Positions 37,679 to 47,340 of a stretch of DNA of 64,000 bases are shown here, piece after piece. Both the position numbers and the translations under genes were made by a program. The notes beneath the pieces are model-generated. The model was not told where the DNA came from and ran no database searches. It saw only the letters and a program-made list of their open reading frames with translations. The first letter of the stretch is position 1. Every line of letters starts with the position of its first letter. Source of the stretch: Thalassotalea hakodatensis (GTDB taxonomy: Bacteria > Pseudomonadota > Gammaproteobacteria > Enterobacterales > Alteromonadaceae); assembly GCF_030295995.1 (NCBI RefSeq), contig NZ_AP027365.1, positions 1,426,001 through 1,490,000 on the forward strand, read 5' to 3'.

Positions 37679-38377
37679 ATGAAACTTAAGTACTTAAAAA
37701 CGACTATTGCAGGTTTGGCAATGGCTATCAGCAGTGTTGCAAATGCTGGATTATTATACGATCAACATTTAATTAACGGCGTACATTTTGGTTCAGGAAA
37801 TCAAAATGGTGCTTTTACAACGGAAACTAACAACGGTATAGAAATAGGCATACGTGGTAAATTGCGCTTTGACGAAAATAATAATCCACAATCTATATAT
37901 AACAGTAATGGTGACGGTACTTATTCATTTGATAATGTAGCTCCGCCAACGGGTTTCGGTTGGGCTCCTAATGCATCGACCACTTCGATATGGAGCTGGG
38001 ATTGGAGCATAGATGTTTCTGGTTCACAATATAGTTTCGGAGATTTAACGTATCTTATGGAGATTGATTTTGATCCATCTTCAGCGACAAACTTTTTATC
38101 TTTTGACCCAATCAACAGCCCGAACGATAATTCCAATTCAGGTGCTTCACAGCAAAACTCTTGGAACATGGAATTTTTTAACGGTCCTTTAGCTTACAAT
38201 AATACTGATGTTGGTATTTATACCATTCAGCTCTCAGCATTTGACGGCTCTACTTTATTAGCAAGCTCTAGTATTGATATTGTGCAGGGTGTTGATATTC
38301 CTGAACCATCTACTATCGCTATTTTTGCACTTGGTGTGATTGGTCTAGCTTCGCGTCGATTTAAGAAACAAAGGTAA
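37679..38377 (+). CDS. PEP-CTERM sorting-domain protein
   Basis: 232 aa. A signal peptide (TTIAGLAMAISSVANA) is followed by an Asn/Ser/Gly-rich secreted domain. The C-terminal tripartite signal is present: IPEPSTIAIFALGVIGLASRR (PEP motif, hydrophobic helix, basic end), which an exosortase cleaves. No exosortase gene is in the window. Such proteins are often associated with exopolysaccharide; the specific function is unknown. Confidence 0.85.
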   Translation: MKLKYLKTTIAGLAMAISSVANAGLLYDQHLINGVHFGSGNQNGAFTTETNNGIEIGIRGKLRFDENNNPQSIYNSNGDGTYSFDNVAPPTGFGWAPNASTTSIWSWDWSIDVSGSQYSFGDLTYLMEIDFDPSSATNFLSFDPINSPNDNSNSGASQQNSWNMEFFNGPLAYNNTDVGIYTIQLSAFDGSTLLASSSIDIVQGVDIPEPSTIAIFALGVIGLASRRFKKQR

Positions 38378-38402
38378 TCATTTTTTAGTCAGCTAAAAAT
38401 GT

Positions 38403-38462
38403 AAAACATTCTGCTTTAGTCATCTATGTTAATAGTCAGTCGTAAAGAGCAGAGTGTTTTTT
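38403..38462 (+). terminator. Possible terminator of PEP-CTERM gene
   Basis: AAAACATTCTGCT near 38403 can pair with GCAGAGTGTTTT near 38449 (one G-U) and is followed by Ts. The loop is long (about 35 nt), so confidence is moderate. Confidence 0.45.
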
Positions 38463-38552
38463 ATATCGTTTGTGGTATTAAATATTTAATAGTTGTGAGT
38501 CTTGCTGATTTAACATCATCAAGTCTGTTAACTCTCATGGTATTCGAAGCAT

Positions 38553-38582
38553 AAAAAAATCCGCGATATACGCGGATTTTTT
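38553..38582. terminator. Bidirectional terminator between PEP-CTERM and S41 peptidase
   Basis: An A run, ATCCGCG, ATATA, CGCGGAT and a T run form a symmetric hairpin usable from both strands. It lies 28 nt past the stop of the minus-strand S41 gene. Confidence 0.88.
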
Positions 38583-38610
38583 ATGATAAACATGGTCAAA
38601 AGGAAGGAGA

Positions 38611-41600
38611 TTACTTCAGTTTTTTAAGTAATACTTCAACGGCTTTCTCTATTTGCTTATCTTGACCTTTTGATGAAGATTCAGGATCATTCTTAACCAT
38701 GTGATCTGGCATAGTTTGATTGTTTTCTAGGTATTTTCCTTTTGTATCTTTCATACCAACTTGAGGTACCCCAGCACGAAAATCACCTGAAATACCCGTT
38801 TCCCACCAAACTGCAGTCATCGTTCCTGGTACAGGCATGCCTACCATTTCACCTAAGCCTAATTCATCATAGGTGTAAGCAAAAGCATGAGCGTCGCTAT
38901 AATTTCCTTCGTTAATTAATAATACAGAAGGCTTATTCCATTGATCAAAAGGGTCACCAGCATATTGGCGGCCTCGTACATGCATGGTGAAATATTCATT
39001 ACCGCTAAGTAGCTTCGCTAAGTCGTTGTGTAACCAGCCACCACCATTAAAACGAGTATCAACAACCACAGCTTCCTTATCAAAATGTTTGCCTAACAAA
39101 CTAGAATATACGGCTCTAAAACTAGGGTCATTCATGCCTCGAACATGTACATAAGCCAAACGTCCATTTGATAGTTTCTTGACTAATGCTTCACGTGATG
39201 TCACCCAACGATCATATAATAAATTACTTACTTTTCTTGCTGATACAGGCTTTATTACTTCATCAAAATGACTACCTTTAGCGTCTTCAAAGGTGAACCT
39301 TACTCGTCTACCTGTTGTATGATTAAGTAACTGATATAGGTTTTGGTTTTTGGTTAATTCAACGCCATTTACTGCGGTTAATTTGACACCCAGCTTGACT
39401 TTACTTTCGGCATTATCGAAAGGACCATTAGCGAGTACTTCTTCAACCAGTAAGCCATTATCATCATTAAAAAATAGCCCTAAACGACCGGTTTTATCAT
39501 TGGTGCTCGTAGATTTAGGTCGGTAAGATGAGCCAATGTGTGACGCATTCAATTCGCCGGTCATTTCAGCAAACATGTTGGCAAAATCTCGACCATGACC
39601 AATTGAAGTTAGCTTCTTACGATAAGATTTACCAATATCATCCCAATCGATGCCATGATAATCGCTTCGATAAAATTTATCTTTAATGACACGCCAGCTG
39701 TGGTCAAACATGAATTCTCGCTCTGCAACAGTTTTAAGTTGCATAACAGGATTAACTTTAATTGATTTTAATGTGATTTTTTTACCGACTTTACCTTGCT
39801 TTAATTGACCATCGGCAAGGATAAAAAGGTTTTTTTCATCTTCACTAAACGACATATTCACAGAACGGGCATTGAGCTTGGCGACTAATTCCGTCTTTTT
39901 ATCTTTAATTGATTGACGCCATAAATCAAAGCCTTTTTCAAAGCGCGCTAAGTAATATAACTCTTTAGCATCTTTAGTCAGGTAGGCTTGGCCTAAATGT
40001 GATGAGTGTACAGTAAGACGAACAGTGCGACGTTCGATATTTTCCCAGTCGATTTCTACAGGTGCTTTTGATTTGGTTTTATCAACAGCCTTTTCTTCGT
40101 CTTTTTTATCCTTTGCTTGCTTGTCTTCTAGTTCTTTTTGTAATTCGTATTCTTCTTTAGACATACGAAATTTGTCATAGCTATCTTGCGTTAAAAATGC
40201 TGCTAACACATCACCTTCGCGCCCCCAACTGCCATGGTCTCGTTGACCAAAACGAGCGCTCCACCACAAAACGGCATTACCATCTGTATGCCAAGTAGGC
40301 GAACCATCGTTGTAACCAGATAGACTGATGTCTTTCGGTTTTGCTGAACCATCTGATGGGAAAATGCCAACATTTTTAATAAACAATCGGCCACGTGGAG
40401 CAAAGTTTGCTGTCATCCAATAACTATCTGGTGCCCAAGCAAATGAAATATCTCCATCGGCATACGAATAATTGTTTTCTTTACTTAACGCTACATTGAC
40501 TTTTTTGGTTTCACGGTTAATAATTTGGATTTCGTCACGGTTTGACAAAAAGGCTATTTTTTTACCGTTTGGTGAATATACCGGCTGAAAACTATCGGTA
40601 TCGGCTAAATACACTGTTTTTTCTGTTAATGTTGTTGCCGCAAAAAAGTAGGGCTCTGACTCGTTTTCAATGGTCGTTTCATATAAGCCCCAGTTGTCAT
40701 CACGCTCTGCTGCATATAAAAGCGTTTTACCATCTTTATGGAAAGATACAGAACGCTCTTGTTGAGGGGTATTGGTTATTGCACGAGTTGTTTTAAATTC
40801 TGTACTAGCAACAAAAACTTCACCCCGGGCAATAAATGCCACTTCCTTACCGTCGGGTGAAACCGCGTATTCTGTAATTTTTCCACCTAACGAAACAGGC
40901 AGTAATTCATCTTCTTGTACATCGTTGGCAATGGTTATTTTTACATGTTTTAAAGAACCGTTTTTATTGGTGTAGATGTTGCCGTGATGAACAAAGGCCA
41001 GGGTACCGTTATCACTGGTTGATAAGCTACGTACAGGGTGTTGTTTAAATTTGGTGATTTGCTTTTTGTTACTACCATTTAAGCTTGATTGCCAAACATT
41101 AAACACGTCTGACTTTTCTTCTGAGGTGTAATAAAAGGTATCATTATTTTTCCAGACTGGGTTATGGTCACCGCCTTTAAAAGTCGTTAACTGCTGATGT
41201 TTCCCAGAGTTTAGATCGTGTAACCAAATATCTCGGGCAAATGCTGAAACATCGTGCTTTCTAAATTGGTTTTCATAAGATTTTTCATCACGATAAAGTA
41301 CTTGATCGCCGTTAGGTGAAAATTGAAGCTCAGACGCCGGAACCGTAGCAAGCATTTTTGGTGTTGCACCATCAACGGAAACGGTATAGCTTTCTGTTAA
41401 GCGAGTCGTGGGGAATATCGTTGAGTCTTTTGAGTCTATACGGCTAGAGGTGAATAGCACTTCTTTATTATTTTTCGTGAAATCTTGTGGAATATCATTA
41501 GCCGAATGATAGGTGAGTCGTTTGGCCTTGCCGCCATTTTCAGGCATGATATAAACATCTAAGTTACCACTTCGATCACTGGCAAAGGCGATGTTTTTGC

Positions 41601-41829
41601 CATCACTAGACCAAATAGGGTGTCCATCCCAATCACTATGAATAGTTAACGGTCTAGCCGTTCCACCATTTGTAGGAACAGTGTAGATATCTCCTTTGTA
41701 TGAAAATGCGATAGTTTTACTGTCGGGTGAAATACTACTGTGCAGGAACCATTCCTGTTCTTTTTCTACGGCTGTTGCGGCAGTGGCAAAGATTGCCAAA
41801 GCCGACAATGCATATTTTTTATAGCGCAT
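38611..41829 (-). CDS. Secreted tricorn-like S41 peptidase
   Basis: 1072 aa. It has a signal peptide (ALSALAIFATAATA). Residues ~30-600 contain WD40-like/TolB beta-propeller repeats (SPDSKTIAF, WSSDGKNIAFASDRSGNLDVY and similar). A Lys/Asp-rich linker, a C1-like helical domain, a PDZ domain (GLLVEEVLANGPF) and the S41 catalytic domain follow, with the nucleophile in NYSDAHAF and VVDTRFNGGGW. This is the tricorn protease layout, here exported. A Zur-like box precedes it. The M28 peptidase gene lies 250 nt upstream on the same strand. Confidence 0.9.
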   Translation of the reverse strand: MRYKKYALSALAIFATAATAVEKEQEWFLHSSISPDSKTIAFSYKGDIYTVPTNGGTARPLTIHSDWDGHPIWSSDGKNIAFASDRSGNLDVYIMPENGGKAKRLTYHSANDIPQDFTKNNKEVLFTSSRIDSKDSTIFPTTRLTESYTVSVDGATPKMLATVPASELQFSPNGDQVLYRDEKSYENQFRKHDVSAFARDIWLHDLNSGKHQQLTTFKGGDHNPVWKNNDTFYYTSEEKSDVFNVWQSSLNGSNKKQITKFKQHPVRSLSTSDNGTLAFVHHGNIYTNKNGSLKHVKITIANDVQEDELLPVSLGGKITEYAVSPDGKEVAFIARGEVFVASTEFKTTRAITNTPQQERSVSFHKDGKTLLYAAERDDNWGLYETTIENESEPYFFAATTLTEKTVYLADTDSFQPVYSPNGKKIAFLSNRDEIQIINRETKKVNVALSKENNYSYADGDISFAWAPDSYWMTANFAPRGRLFIKNVGIFPSDGSAKPKDISLSGYNDGSPTWHTDGNAVLWWSARFGQRDHGSWGREGDVLAAFLTQDSYDKFRMSKEEYELQKELEDKQAKDKKDEEKAVDKTKSKAPVEIDWENIERRTVRLTVHSSHLGQAYLTKDAKELYYLARFEKGFDLWRQSIKDKKTELVAKLNARSVNMSFSEDEKNLFILADGQLKQGKVGKKITLKSIKVNPVMQLKTVAEREFMFDHSWRVIKDKFYRSDYHGIDWDDIGKSYRKKLTSIGHGRDFANMFAEMTGELNASHIGSSYRPKSTSTNDKTGRLGLFFNDDNGLLVEEVLANGPFDNAESKVKLGVKLTAVNGVELTKNQNLYQLLNHTTGRRVRFTFEDAKGSHFDEVIKPVSARKVSNLLYDRWVTSREALVKKLSNGRLAYVHVRGMNDPSFRAVYSSLLGKHFDKEAVVVDTRFNGGGWLHNDLAKLLSGNEYFTMHVRGRQYAGDPFDQWNKPSVLLINEGNYSDAHAFAYTYDELGLGEMVGMPVPGTMTAVWWETGISGDFRAGVPQVGMKDTKGKYLENNQTMPDHMVKNDPESSSKGQDKQIEKAVEVLLKKLK

Positions 41830-41882
41830 TATTGATATTCCTTGAGCAACTGGAGGAGTTGTTTTATTTTTTGTTATTTTGA

Positions 41883-41897
41883 TGTGATGTTATAACA
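41883..41897. promoter_or_regulatory. Zur-like 15-mer before S41 peptidase
   Basis: TGTGATGTTATAACA differs from the 18941 site by one base and keeps the TGTNAT-N3-ATAACA layout. It lies 54 nt upstream of the S41 start codon. Confidence 0.4.
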
Positions 41898-42039
41898 AAT
41901 ACAGTGACTATGCCAATGAGCATTCGATAAGGTGTAAGAAAGCTGCGACGGTTATTTTGCAATTGGTATAAAAGCGTTTTACCGTGGAGGGTACTTATTT
42001 TAATGTTCGTAAAATGTACTGATGCTAATACTTTTTGTA

Positions 42040-42073
42040 AGTTAGCGGGCGGCTAAGGTGCCGCCCGCTAACT
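42040..42073 (-). terminator. Strong GC-rich hairpin after M28 peptidase
   Basis: AGTTAGCGGGCGGC and GCCGCCCGCTAACT form a perfect 14-bp stem with a 6-nt loop, 5 nt beyond the M28 stop. No T run follows on the minus strand, so it may act as a 3' stabiliser or a Rho-assisted terminator. Confidence 0.65.
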
Positions 42074-42078
42074 AAATG

Positions 42079-43479
42079 TTATGGTTTCAGTTCTACGTCT
42101 GAATCGGCAATCAAATATATGCTAGCTGCATATGCTGCAATGTTTTGGGCTAATTCATCAGGGTTAATTTTATCAAGCGTATCGTCTGGTGTATGATGTA
42201 AATCAAAGTAATCTCCTCCGTTTTGACTTAAACGAATAGTAGGTACACCTTTAGCGGCAAGCGGGATGATATCTGGGCCGCCACCTGGTACGTTTGAACC
42301 CCCTCTAATAATACCCAAAGGTGATAAGATTTTAGCAATATCATCCATTAACAGGGTAGCTTTTGGGTTGACGTTTGACACCAGTTGCCAAATAGTTTGT
42401 GCACCGAAATCTGATTCTGTTGCTACTACATGATTTTTCAAATTAGCTTCATGCTGTTTAGCATAGGAAAATGCGCCGAGTAGGCCGACTTCTTCTGCGC
42501 CAAACATAACCACTCGAATGGTACGTTTAGGACGCTTAGGTAGCTTTGCAATAAGCGCTGCAGCAGCGGTGGTAATAGCAATACCAGCACCGTCATCTAC
42601 GGCACCAGTACCGAGATCCCAACTATCTAAATGGCCACCAATGAGAACTATCTCTTCTGGTTTCTCACTACCAACTAGATCTAAAATGACGTTACCACTG
42701 CTCACATCACCTTTCCATTTTGATTCTGAATGAAGCGATATAGTTAAGGGTTTATCTAAGTTGTGTAAACGGCGAAGGTGATCAGCATCAGGGTTTGAAA
42801 TTGCAATCACTGGAATACTTGCCCATTTATCACCATCTGAACTCATCATTCCCGAATGAGGAAATCGGTGTGAATCTGAGCCAACAGAGCGAACAACTAA
42901 GGCACTTGCACCACCACGTTCAGCATGTTGCCAGCCTATTCTTCGGCGTTGATTCGCTTGACCATAACCGGCGCCAGTTTGGCTTTTTACCATCATATCG
43001 CCATCAACAAACACAATTTTACCGTTCAAGCTATTATCTTTCACTGCTTTTAATGCGTGAATATCTCTAAAATATACAACATCAGCATTAATACTTTCTT
43101 TAGTAGGTGCAGCACCACCTAAAGCCGTACCGTATAAATCTTGTTGGTAAGGGGATGTAAGCGATATATGTAAGTGGCCTCTATCCCAGAACGGCATAGT
43201 GAACTCTTCAATCCAAGCCTTATCAAAACCTAAATCTTGCCCTAATTTAAGCCCCCAGTCTCTCGCCCGCTTTTCTGCTTCAGAGCCGCCTAAGCGAGGG
43301 CCAATTTCTGTGGTCAGAGAAGTGACAATTTCCATGCCTAAATCGCTTTTGATAGCGGTTTGCATGAGTTGTGTTGCGGTTTGTTTTTGATCATCAGTTA
43401 TTGGGGATTGTGTCGCCAATAATTGCACACTAAAAATGCTTAGCACAGCGCCAAAAGTAAGGCGTTTCAATTGTTGCAT
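42079..43479 (-). CDS. Secreted M28-family zinc peptidase
   Basis: 466 aa. It has a signal peptide (LTFGAVLSIFSVQLLA). The M28 co-catalytic zinc site is visible: HLDSWDLGTGAVDDGAG, FGAEEVGLLG, ATESDFGA and DLHHTPDDTLD. A PA-like insert lies before it (residues ~130-260). It is likely an exported aminopeptidase or carboxypeptidase, complementing the S41 and M1 peptidases in the window. ATAAGTTATAAGTTAT repeats sit just upstream of its start. Confidence 0.88.
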   Translation of the reverse strand: MQQLKRLTFGAVLSIFSVQLLATQSPITDDQKQTATQLMQTAIKSDLGMEIVTSLTTEIGPRLGGSEAEKRARDWGLKLGQDLGFDKAWIEEFTMPFWDRGHLHISLTSPYQQDLYGTALGGAAPTKESINADVVYFRDIHALKAVKDNSLNGKIVFVDGDMMVKSQTGAGYGQANQRRRIGWQHAERGGASALVVRSVGSDSHRFPHSGMMSSDGDKWASIPVIAISNPDADHLRRLHNLDKPLTISLHSESKWKGDVSSGNVILDLVGSEKPEEIVLIGGHLDSWDLGTGAVDDGAGIAITTAAAALIAKLPKRPKRTIRVVMFGAEEVGLLGAFSYAKQHEANLKNHVVATESDFGAQTIWQLVSNVNPKATLLMDDIAKILSPLGIIRGGSNVPGGGPDIIPLAAKGVPTIRLSQNGGDYFDLHHTPDDTLDKINPDELAQNIAAYAASIYLIADSDVELKP

Positions 43480-43674
43480 GAATTCTCCAGTGATATTGTT
43501 ATAAGTTATAAGTTATTAGTTTGTGAGCGTAAAAAGTTAATTCTACGCTATTTTATCGTTATATTCACACAAGTCTTCAGTAATAAAAAACCTATTTATC
43601 TTTCAGTATGCCTCAAGCTAGTGGCACAGTAATTAAGCCTTCTAGTCATAGCAGGGGGAATTTGCGGTATTGGC

Positions 43675-43855
43675 GCTGTATTGCAGACAGTAATGGTGCT
43701 GGAAAATCAACGCTATATAAGATTTTATTGGGCATTATCGTACCTTCGGATGGCGTAGCAATGTTTTAGGTACACCGTCACATTCATAACCCCATAAGCT
43801 TCGCGGCGATATAGGTTTTGTAAATGAGGAGCACTCTTGATTTGAAGACAGATCA
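43675..43855 (+). pseudogene. Relic of an ABC transporter ATPase
   Basis: From 43680 the frame reads IADSNGAGKSTLYKILLGI, then VPSDGVAMF and a stop; a later frame reads RGDIGFVNEEHS. These match, in order, the Walker A and following region of the intact ATPase at 58107-59009 (GSNGAGKSTLFKILLG, APSDGTA, RGDIGFVNEEHS). Frameshifts, stops and loss of the ends make it a clear pseudogene fragment. Confidence 0.8.
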
Positions 43856-43879
43856 AAAAAACAAATTATTGACTGCTCC

Positions 43880-44055
43880 TGACATCAAGCGCTTGTTTGC
43901 TTCATTGTGCTATTACGTGTAATTGCTGCATTTTTGGACATGGCATATTGAATGAAAATGGTGAAAAACTTATTACAGTGACTACCACAACAATACTAGC
44001 AATAGCACATTGGTAAAACTTTAAACGCTGCCTTGAAAATAGCTGCGACCATTAA
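43880..44055 (+). pseudogene. Relic of a MerC-domain gene
   Basis: The final 38 codons read GHGILNENGEKLITV, then TILAIAHW, a TAA stop, and NFKRCLENSCDH, ending TAA at 44053. They parallel the C terminus of the intact MerC-like gene at 36929-37324 (ILAFAHWQNFKRC...NSCDH). The stop replaces the Gln codon (CAA to TAA). The 5' half is unrecognisable. Confidence 0.78.
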
Positions 44056-44098
44056 CGTGATTTCTTTGAACCTTTTATAGAGTTGTAAATCATAGTGA

Positions 44099-44111
44099 TG
44101 AATTATATTCA
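44099..44111. promoter_or_regulatory. Perfect MetR box upstream of mesX-mesD
   Basis: TGAATTATATTCA fits the MetR consensus TGAA-N5-TTCA exactly. It lies about 200 nt before the mesX start and a metR gene is 3 kb downstream, so MetR activation of methionine synthesis is likely. Confidence 0.65.
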
Positions 44112-44303
44112 TGTATTTATGAGAAAATACCATTTTTATTCATAGTAAGACGCACGTATAAATCACATATGAGCTTAGCGCTACCAACATTGACAGGGTT
44201 ACCTAAGTAATGATGGATATTCCACGATGCAGACAACTTCGGGAAGCGTAACAAGCAAGCAGTTTGTTTTGGTTTATTACAGGAAATGGGTTATCAAATC
44301 ACC

Positions 44304-45281
44304 ATGAGTAAAGATTTTACATTTAACATAAAGAATATTTGTCTTGATGAAAATTATCATCCTTCAGACAATACACGTATTACAACCAACTTTGCTAATC
44401 TGGCAAGAGGTGAAAGCCGCCAGCAAAATTTACGTAACGCGTTGAAGATGATCAATAATAGCTTTAATGCGTTGGCATTTTGGGATAATCCAAAAGCAGA
44501 TCGTTACTCGGTCGAGCTTGACATTATTTCAATCGATATGGATATCAACGGTGATGGCGACGCATTTCCATCCATTGAAATTCTGAAAACTAATATCGTT
44601 GATCATAAAACGGATGAACGTATTGAAGGAATCGTAGGTAATAACTTTTCTTCTTATGTGCGCGATTATGATTTTAGTGTATTGCTTGGTGAGCATAATA
44701 AAGGACAATCACAATTTAGTGTTCCTGAAAATTTTGGTGAATTACACGGCAAACTTTTTCAATATTTTGTTCATTCAAATGCTTATAAGCAGCACTTTAA
44801 AAAGTTGCCTGTTATTTGTTTAAGTGTATCTGATAATAAAACCTACTACCGTACAGACAATCAACATCCGGTTTTGGGTGTTGAATATCAGCCAAACGAG
44901 TCCTCATTAACTGAGCAATACTTCAAAAAGATGGGCTTGCAGGTTCGATATTTTATGCCACCTAATAGTGTCGCACCGTTAGCGTTTTATTTTTTTGGTG
45001 ACTTGCTTAACGACTACAGCAACCTTGAACTAATAAGCACTATTAGCACAATGGAAACGTTTCAAAAGATTTATCGACCTGAAATTTATAATGCCAATGC
45101 CGTTGCGGGAAATTGCTATCAACCAAACTTAAATAACGTAGATCATTCACTTACCCAAATAGTGTATGACCGAGAAGAACGCAGTGAATTAGCAATAAAG
45201 CAAGGTAAGTTTGCTGAAGAGAATTTTATTAAGCCTTATCAAACCGTACTTGAGCAGTGGTCTGCTAAATACGCACTTTAA
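44304..45281 (+). CDS. mesX: MesX (DUF1852), partner of methionine synthase MesD
   Basis: 325 aa from ATG 44304, the usual family start (MSKDFTFNIKNICLDENYHPSDNTR). An in-frame ATG at 44286 has AGGA only 1 nt away, which is too close to serve; neither site has an ideal ribosome-binding site. The sequence is the DUF1852 family (TTNFANLARGESRQQNLRNAL; NFSSYVRDYDFS). Published work shows MesX is needed for MesD, the oxygen-dependent, folate-independent methionine synthase. mesD follows by 37 nt. Confidence 0.88.
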   Translation: MSKDFTFNIKNICLDENYHPSDNTRITTNFANLARGESRQQNLRNALKMINNSFNALAFWDNPKADRYSVELDIISIDMDINGDGDAFPSIEILKTNIVDHKTDERIEGIVGNNFSSYVRDYDFSVLLGEHNKGQSQFSVPENFGELHGKLFQYFVHSNAYKQHFKKLPVICLSVSDNKTYYRTDNQHPVLGVEYQPNESSLTEQYFKKMGLQVRYFMPPNSVAPLAFYFFGDLLNDYSNLELISTISTMETFQKIYRPEIYNANAVAGNCYQPNLNNVDHSLTQIVYDREERSELAIKQGKFAEENFIKPYQTVLEQWSAKYAL

Positions 45282-45318
45282 TTGATTTTAGCGACACAAA
45301 AGGTAAAGCAGTACTATT

Positions 45319-46365
45319 ATGAACAATACTAACGTTAACACATTATTACCCACGTCTACGGCTGGCAGTTTACCTAAACCGTCATGGCTTGCAGAACCTG
45401 AGGCGCTTTGGTCTCCTTGGAAGCTACAAGGTAAAGCTTTAATTGACGGTAAATGTGATGCACTACGAGTGTCATTGCATGAGCAGCAACAGGCGGGAAT
45501 TGACATTGTTAGTGATGGCGAACAAACGCGTCAACATTTTGTGACTACCTTTATTGAACATCTTAATGGCGTAGATTTTGAAAACCGTAAAACGGTTAAG
45601 ATACGTGATCGTTATAATGCGAGCGTACCTACGGTTATTGGTCCAGTTTCACGTACTAAATCAGTTTTTGTGGAGGATGCAAAGACACTACGAACACAAA
45701 CTAATCAACCGATAAAGTGGGCGCTACCAGGCCCTATGACAATGATCGACACCTTGTTTGATGACCACTACAAAAGCCGTGAAAAGCTGGCATGGGAATT
45801 TGCTAAAATTCTTAATGAAGAAGCCAGAGAGTTAGAGGCTGCTGGGGTTGATATTATTCAATTTGATGAACCTGCGTTTAATGTGTTTTTTGATGAAGTG
45901 AACAAATGGGGAATTGCGTGTTTAGAAAGAGCAGTTCAAGGTTTAAAATGTGAAACAGCAGTTCATATTTGTTATGGCTACGGTATTAAGGCCAACACCG
46001 ATTGGAAGAAAACATTGGGCTCGGAATGGCGACAATACGAAGCGATATTTCCACGATTGCAAGAATCGAAAATCGATATTATTTCGTTAGAATGCCATAA
46101 CTCTCATGTGCCAATTGAGCTGCTTGAATTGATCCGCGGTAAAAAAGTTATGGTAGGGGCAATTGATGTCGCCACGAATACCATTGAAACACCGGAACAA
46201 GTCGCTGATACGTTAAGAAAGGCATTACAATATGTTGATGCAGACAAGCTTTACCCATGCACAAACTGTGGTATGGCACCTTTATCACGAGAAATTGCAC
46301 GCGGTAAATTGAATGCGTTAAGTGCAGGAGCAGCGATAGTTCGTCAAGAAATCGTTAACCTATAA
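45319..46365 (+). CDS. mesD: MesD core methionine synthase
   Basis: 348 aa, corresponding to the C-terminal catalytic half of MetE without the folate-binding half. It has STAGSLPKPSWL at the start, DIVSDGEQTRQHF, WALPGPMTMIDTLFD, DIIQFDEPAFN, HICYG and a C-terminal PCTNCGMAPL zinc ligand motif. Pairing with DUF1852 identifies the MesD type rather than MesA-C. It would methylate homocysteine using a non-folate methyl donor that is not yet clear. Confidence 0.9.
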   Translation: MNNTNVNTLLPTSTAGSLPKPSWLAEPEALWSPWKLQGKALIDGKCDALRVSLHEQQQAGIDIVSDGEQTRQHFVTTFIEHLNGVDFENRKTVKIRDRYNASVPTVIGPVSRTKSVFVEDAKTLRTQTNQPIKWALPGPMTMIDTLFDDHYKSREKLAWEFAKILNEEARELEAAGVDIIQFDEPAFNVFFDEVNKWGIACLERAVQGLKCETAVHICYGYGIKANTDWKKTLGSEWRQYEAIFPRLQESKIDIISLECHNSHVPIELLELIRGKKVMVGAIDVATNTIETPEQVADTLRKALQYVDADKLYPCTNCGMAPLSREIARGKLNALSAGAAIVRQEIVNL

Positions 46366-46421
46366 AATTAACATAGTTGTATTTTAATACCTTCAGTAAA
46401 TTGGCGAGTATTGAATAGGTT

Positions 46422-46453
46422 TATTGGTTTGATGCGTATGTATCAAACCAATA
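46422..46453. terminator. Hairpin between convergent mesD and TSUP genes
   Basis: TATTGGTTTGAT and ATCAAACCAATA form a perfect 12-bp stem with an 8-nt loop in AT-rich DNA, 19 nt before the TSUP stop. Confidence 0.65.
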
Positions 46454-46472
46454 TTAAAAAATAAAAGTGCCT

Positions 46473-47303
46473 TTATAAAAAAAGCTGCGCTAGCATTCTT
46501 AAACCCGTTATGAGTAATACAATGGCAAAGACCTTTTTTAGTTTTACTGCATCTAATTTTGCTGCAAAAGCTGCTCCAATAGGGGCAAACAAGACCGTTA
46601 ATGGCACAATAAAAATAAACCCAATTAGGTTAACTAAACCATAAGTACCAACAGGTGCGTCAGTTGGTGTGCTACCTAGAGTAAGCATGGTTATCGCGCC
46701 AGGTAGCGAAATGATTAACCCAATTGCTGCTGCAGTGCCAACAGCTTTGTGAGCGGGATAGTTAAAAAGGGTAAGCAATGGTACTGAAATCGTGCCGCCG
46801 CCAATGCCCACCATTGCACTGAAAAAGCCGATAGATGTGCCCATGACGGTTTGTCCTACGATATTAGGTAATGCTTTATATATCGTTGATTTACCTGTTC
46901 TAAACAACATATTAAGTGCTGACATTGTTGCTATCAAGCCAAATAATAAGGTTAATATGGTGCCATCTACGCGAGTGACTAGCCAACTGCCCACTAACAC
47001 ACCTACAAGAATACAAACTGACCAGCGTTTTAATAGCACCACATCAACGTTACCTTGTCGATGATGAGAACGAATTGAGCTAATTGAAGTGGGCACGATG
47101 GTAGCTAAAGATGTTGCGGTAGCAACGAGCATTGCAGATTCAGCAGAAACACCAAGGCTTTGAAATAAAAAATAAAGTACTGGCACAATCACTATGCCGC
47201 CACCTACACCTAACAAACCTGCTAACATTCCAGCGAATATGCCGGTGGCAACCAATGCTGAAAATGTAGGGATATTATTCAATATAAACTCAATGTAATT
47301 CAT
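46473..47303 (-). CDS. TSUP (TauE/SafE) family transporter
   Basis: 276 aa with about eight hydrophobic helices and the duplicated glycine-rich motif of the family: GMLAGLLGVGGGIVIVPVL and FSAMVGIGGGTISVPLL. TSUP members move sulfite, sulfonates or other organic anions. Its place between mesXD and metR suggests a sulfur-related substrate, but this is inference. Confidence 0.85.
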   Translation of the reverse strand: MNYIEFILNNIPTFSALVATGIFAGMLAGLLGVGGGIVIVPVLYFLFQSLGVSAESAMLVATATSLATIVPTSISSIRSHHRQGNVDVVLLKRWSVCILVGVLVGSWLVTRVDGTILTLLFGLIATMSALNMLFRTGKSTIYKALPNIVGQTVMGTSIGFFSAMVGIGGGTISVPLLTLFNYPAHKAVGTAAAIGLIISLPGAITMLTLGSTPTDAPVGTYGLVNLIGFIFIVPLTVLFAPIGAAFAAKLDAVKLKKVFAIVLLITGLRMLAQLFL

Positions 47304-47340
47304 TAGTAACTGCTCTAATGTATAAGTGAAGGGGGATTAA

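Noticed and set aside
41960-41970. AATTGGTAT near the S41 promoter as an end of the 12451-type element
   Set aside because: A single short match with no partner end or internal similarity seen.
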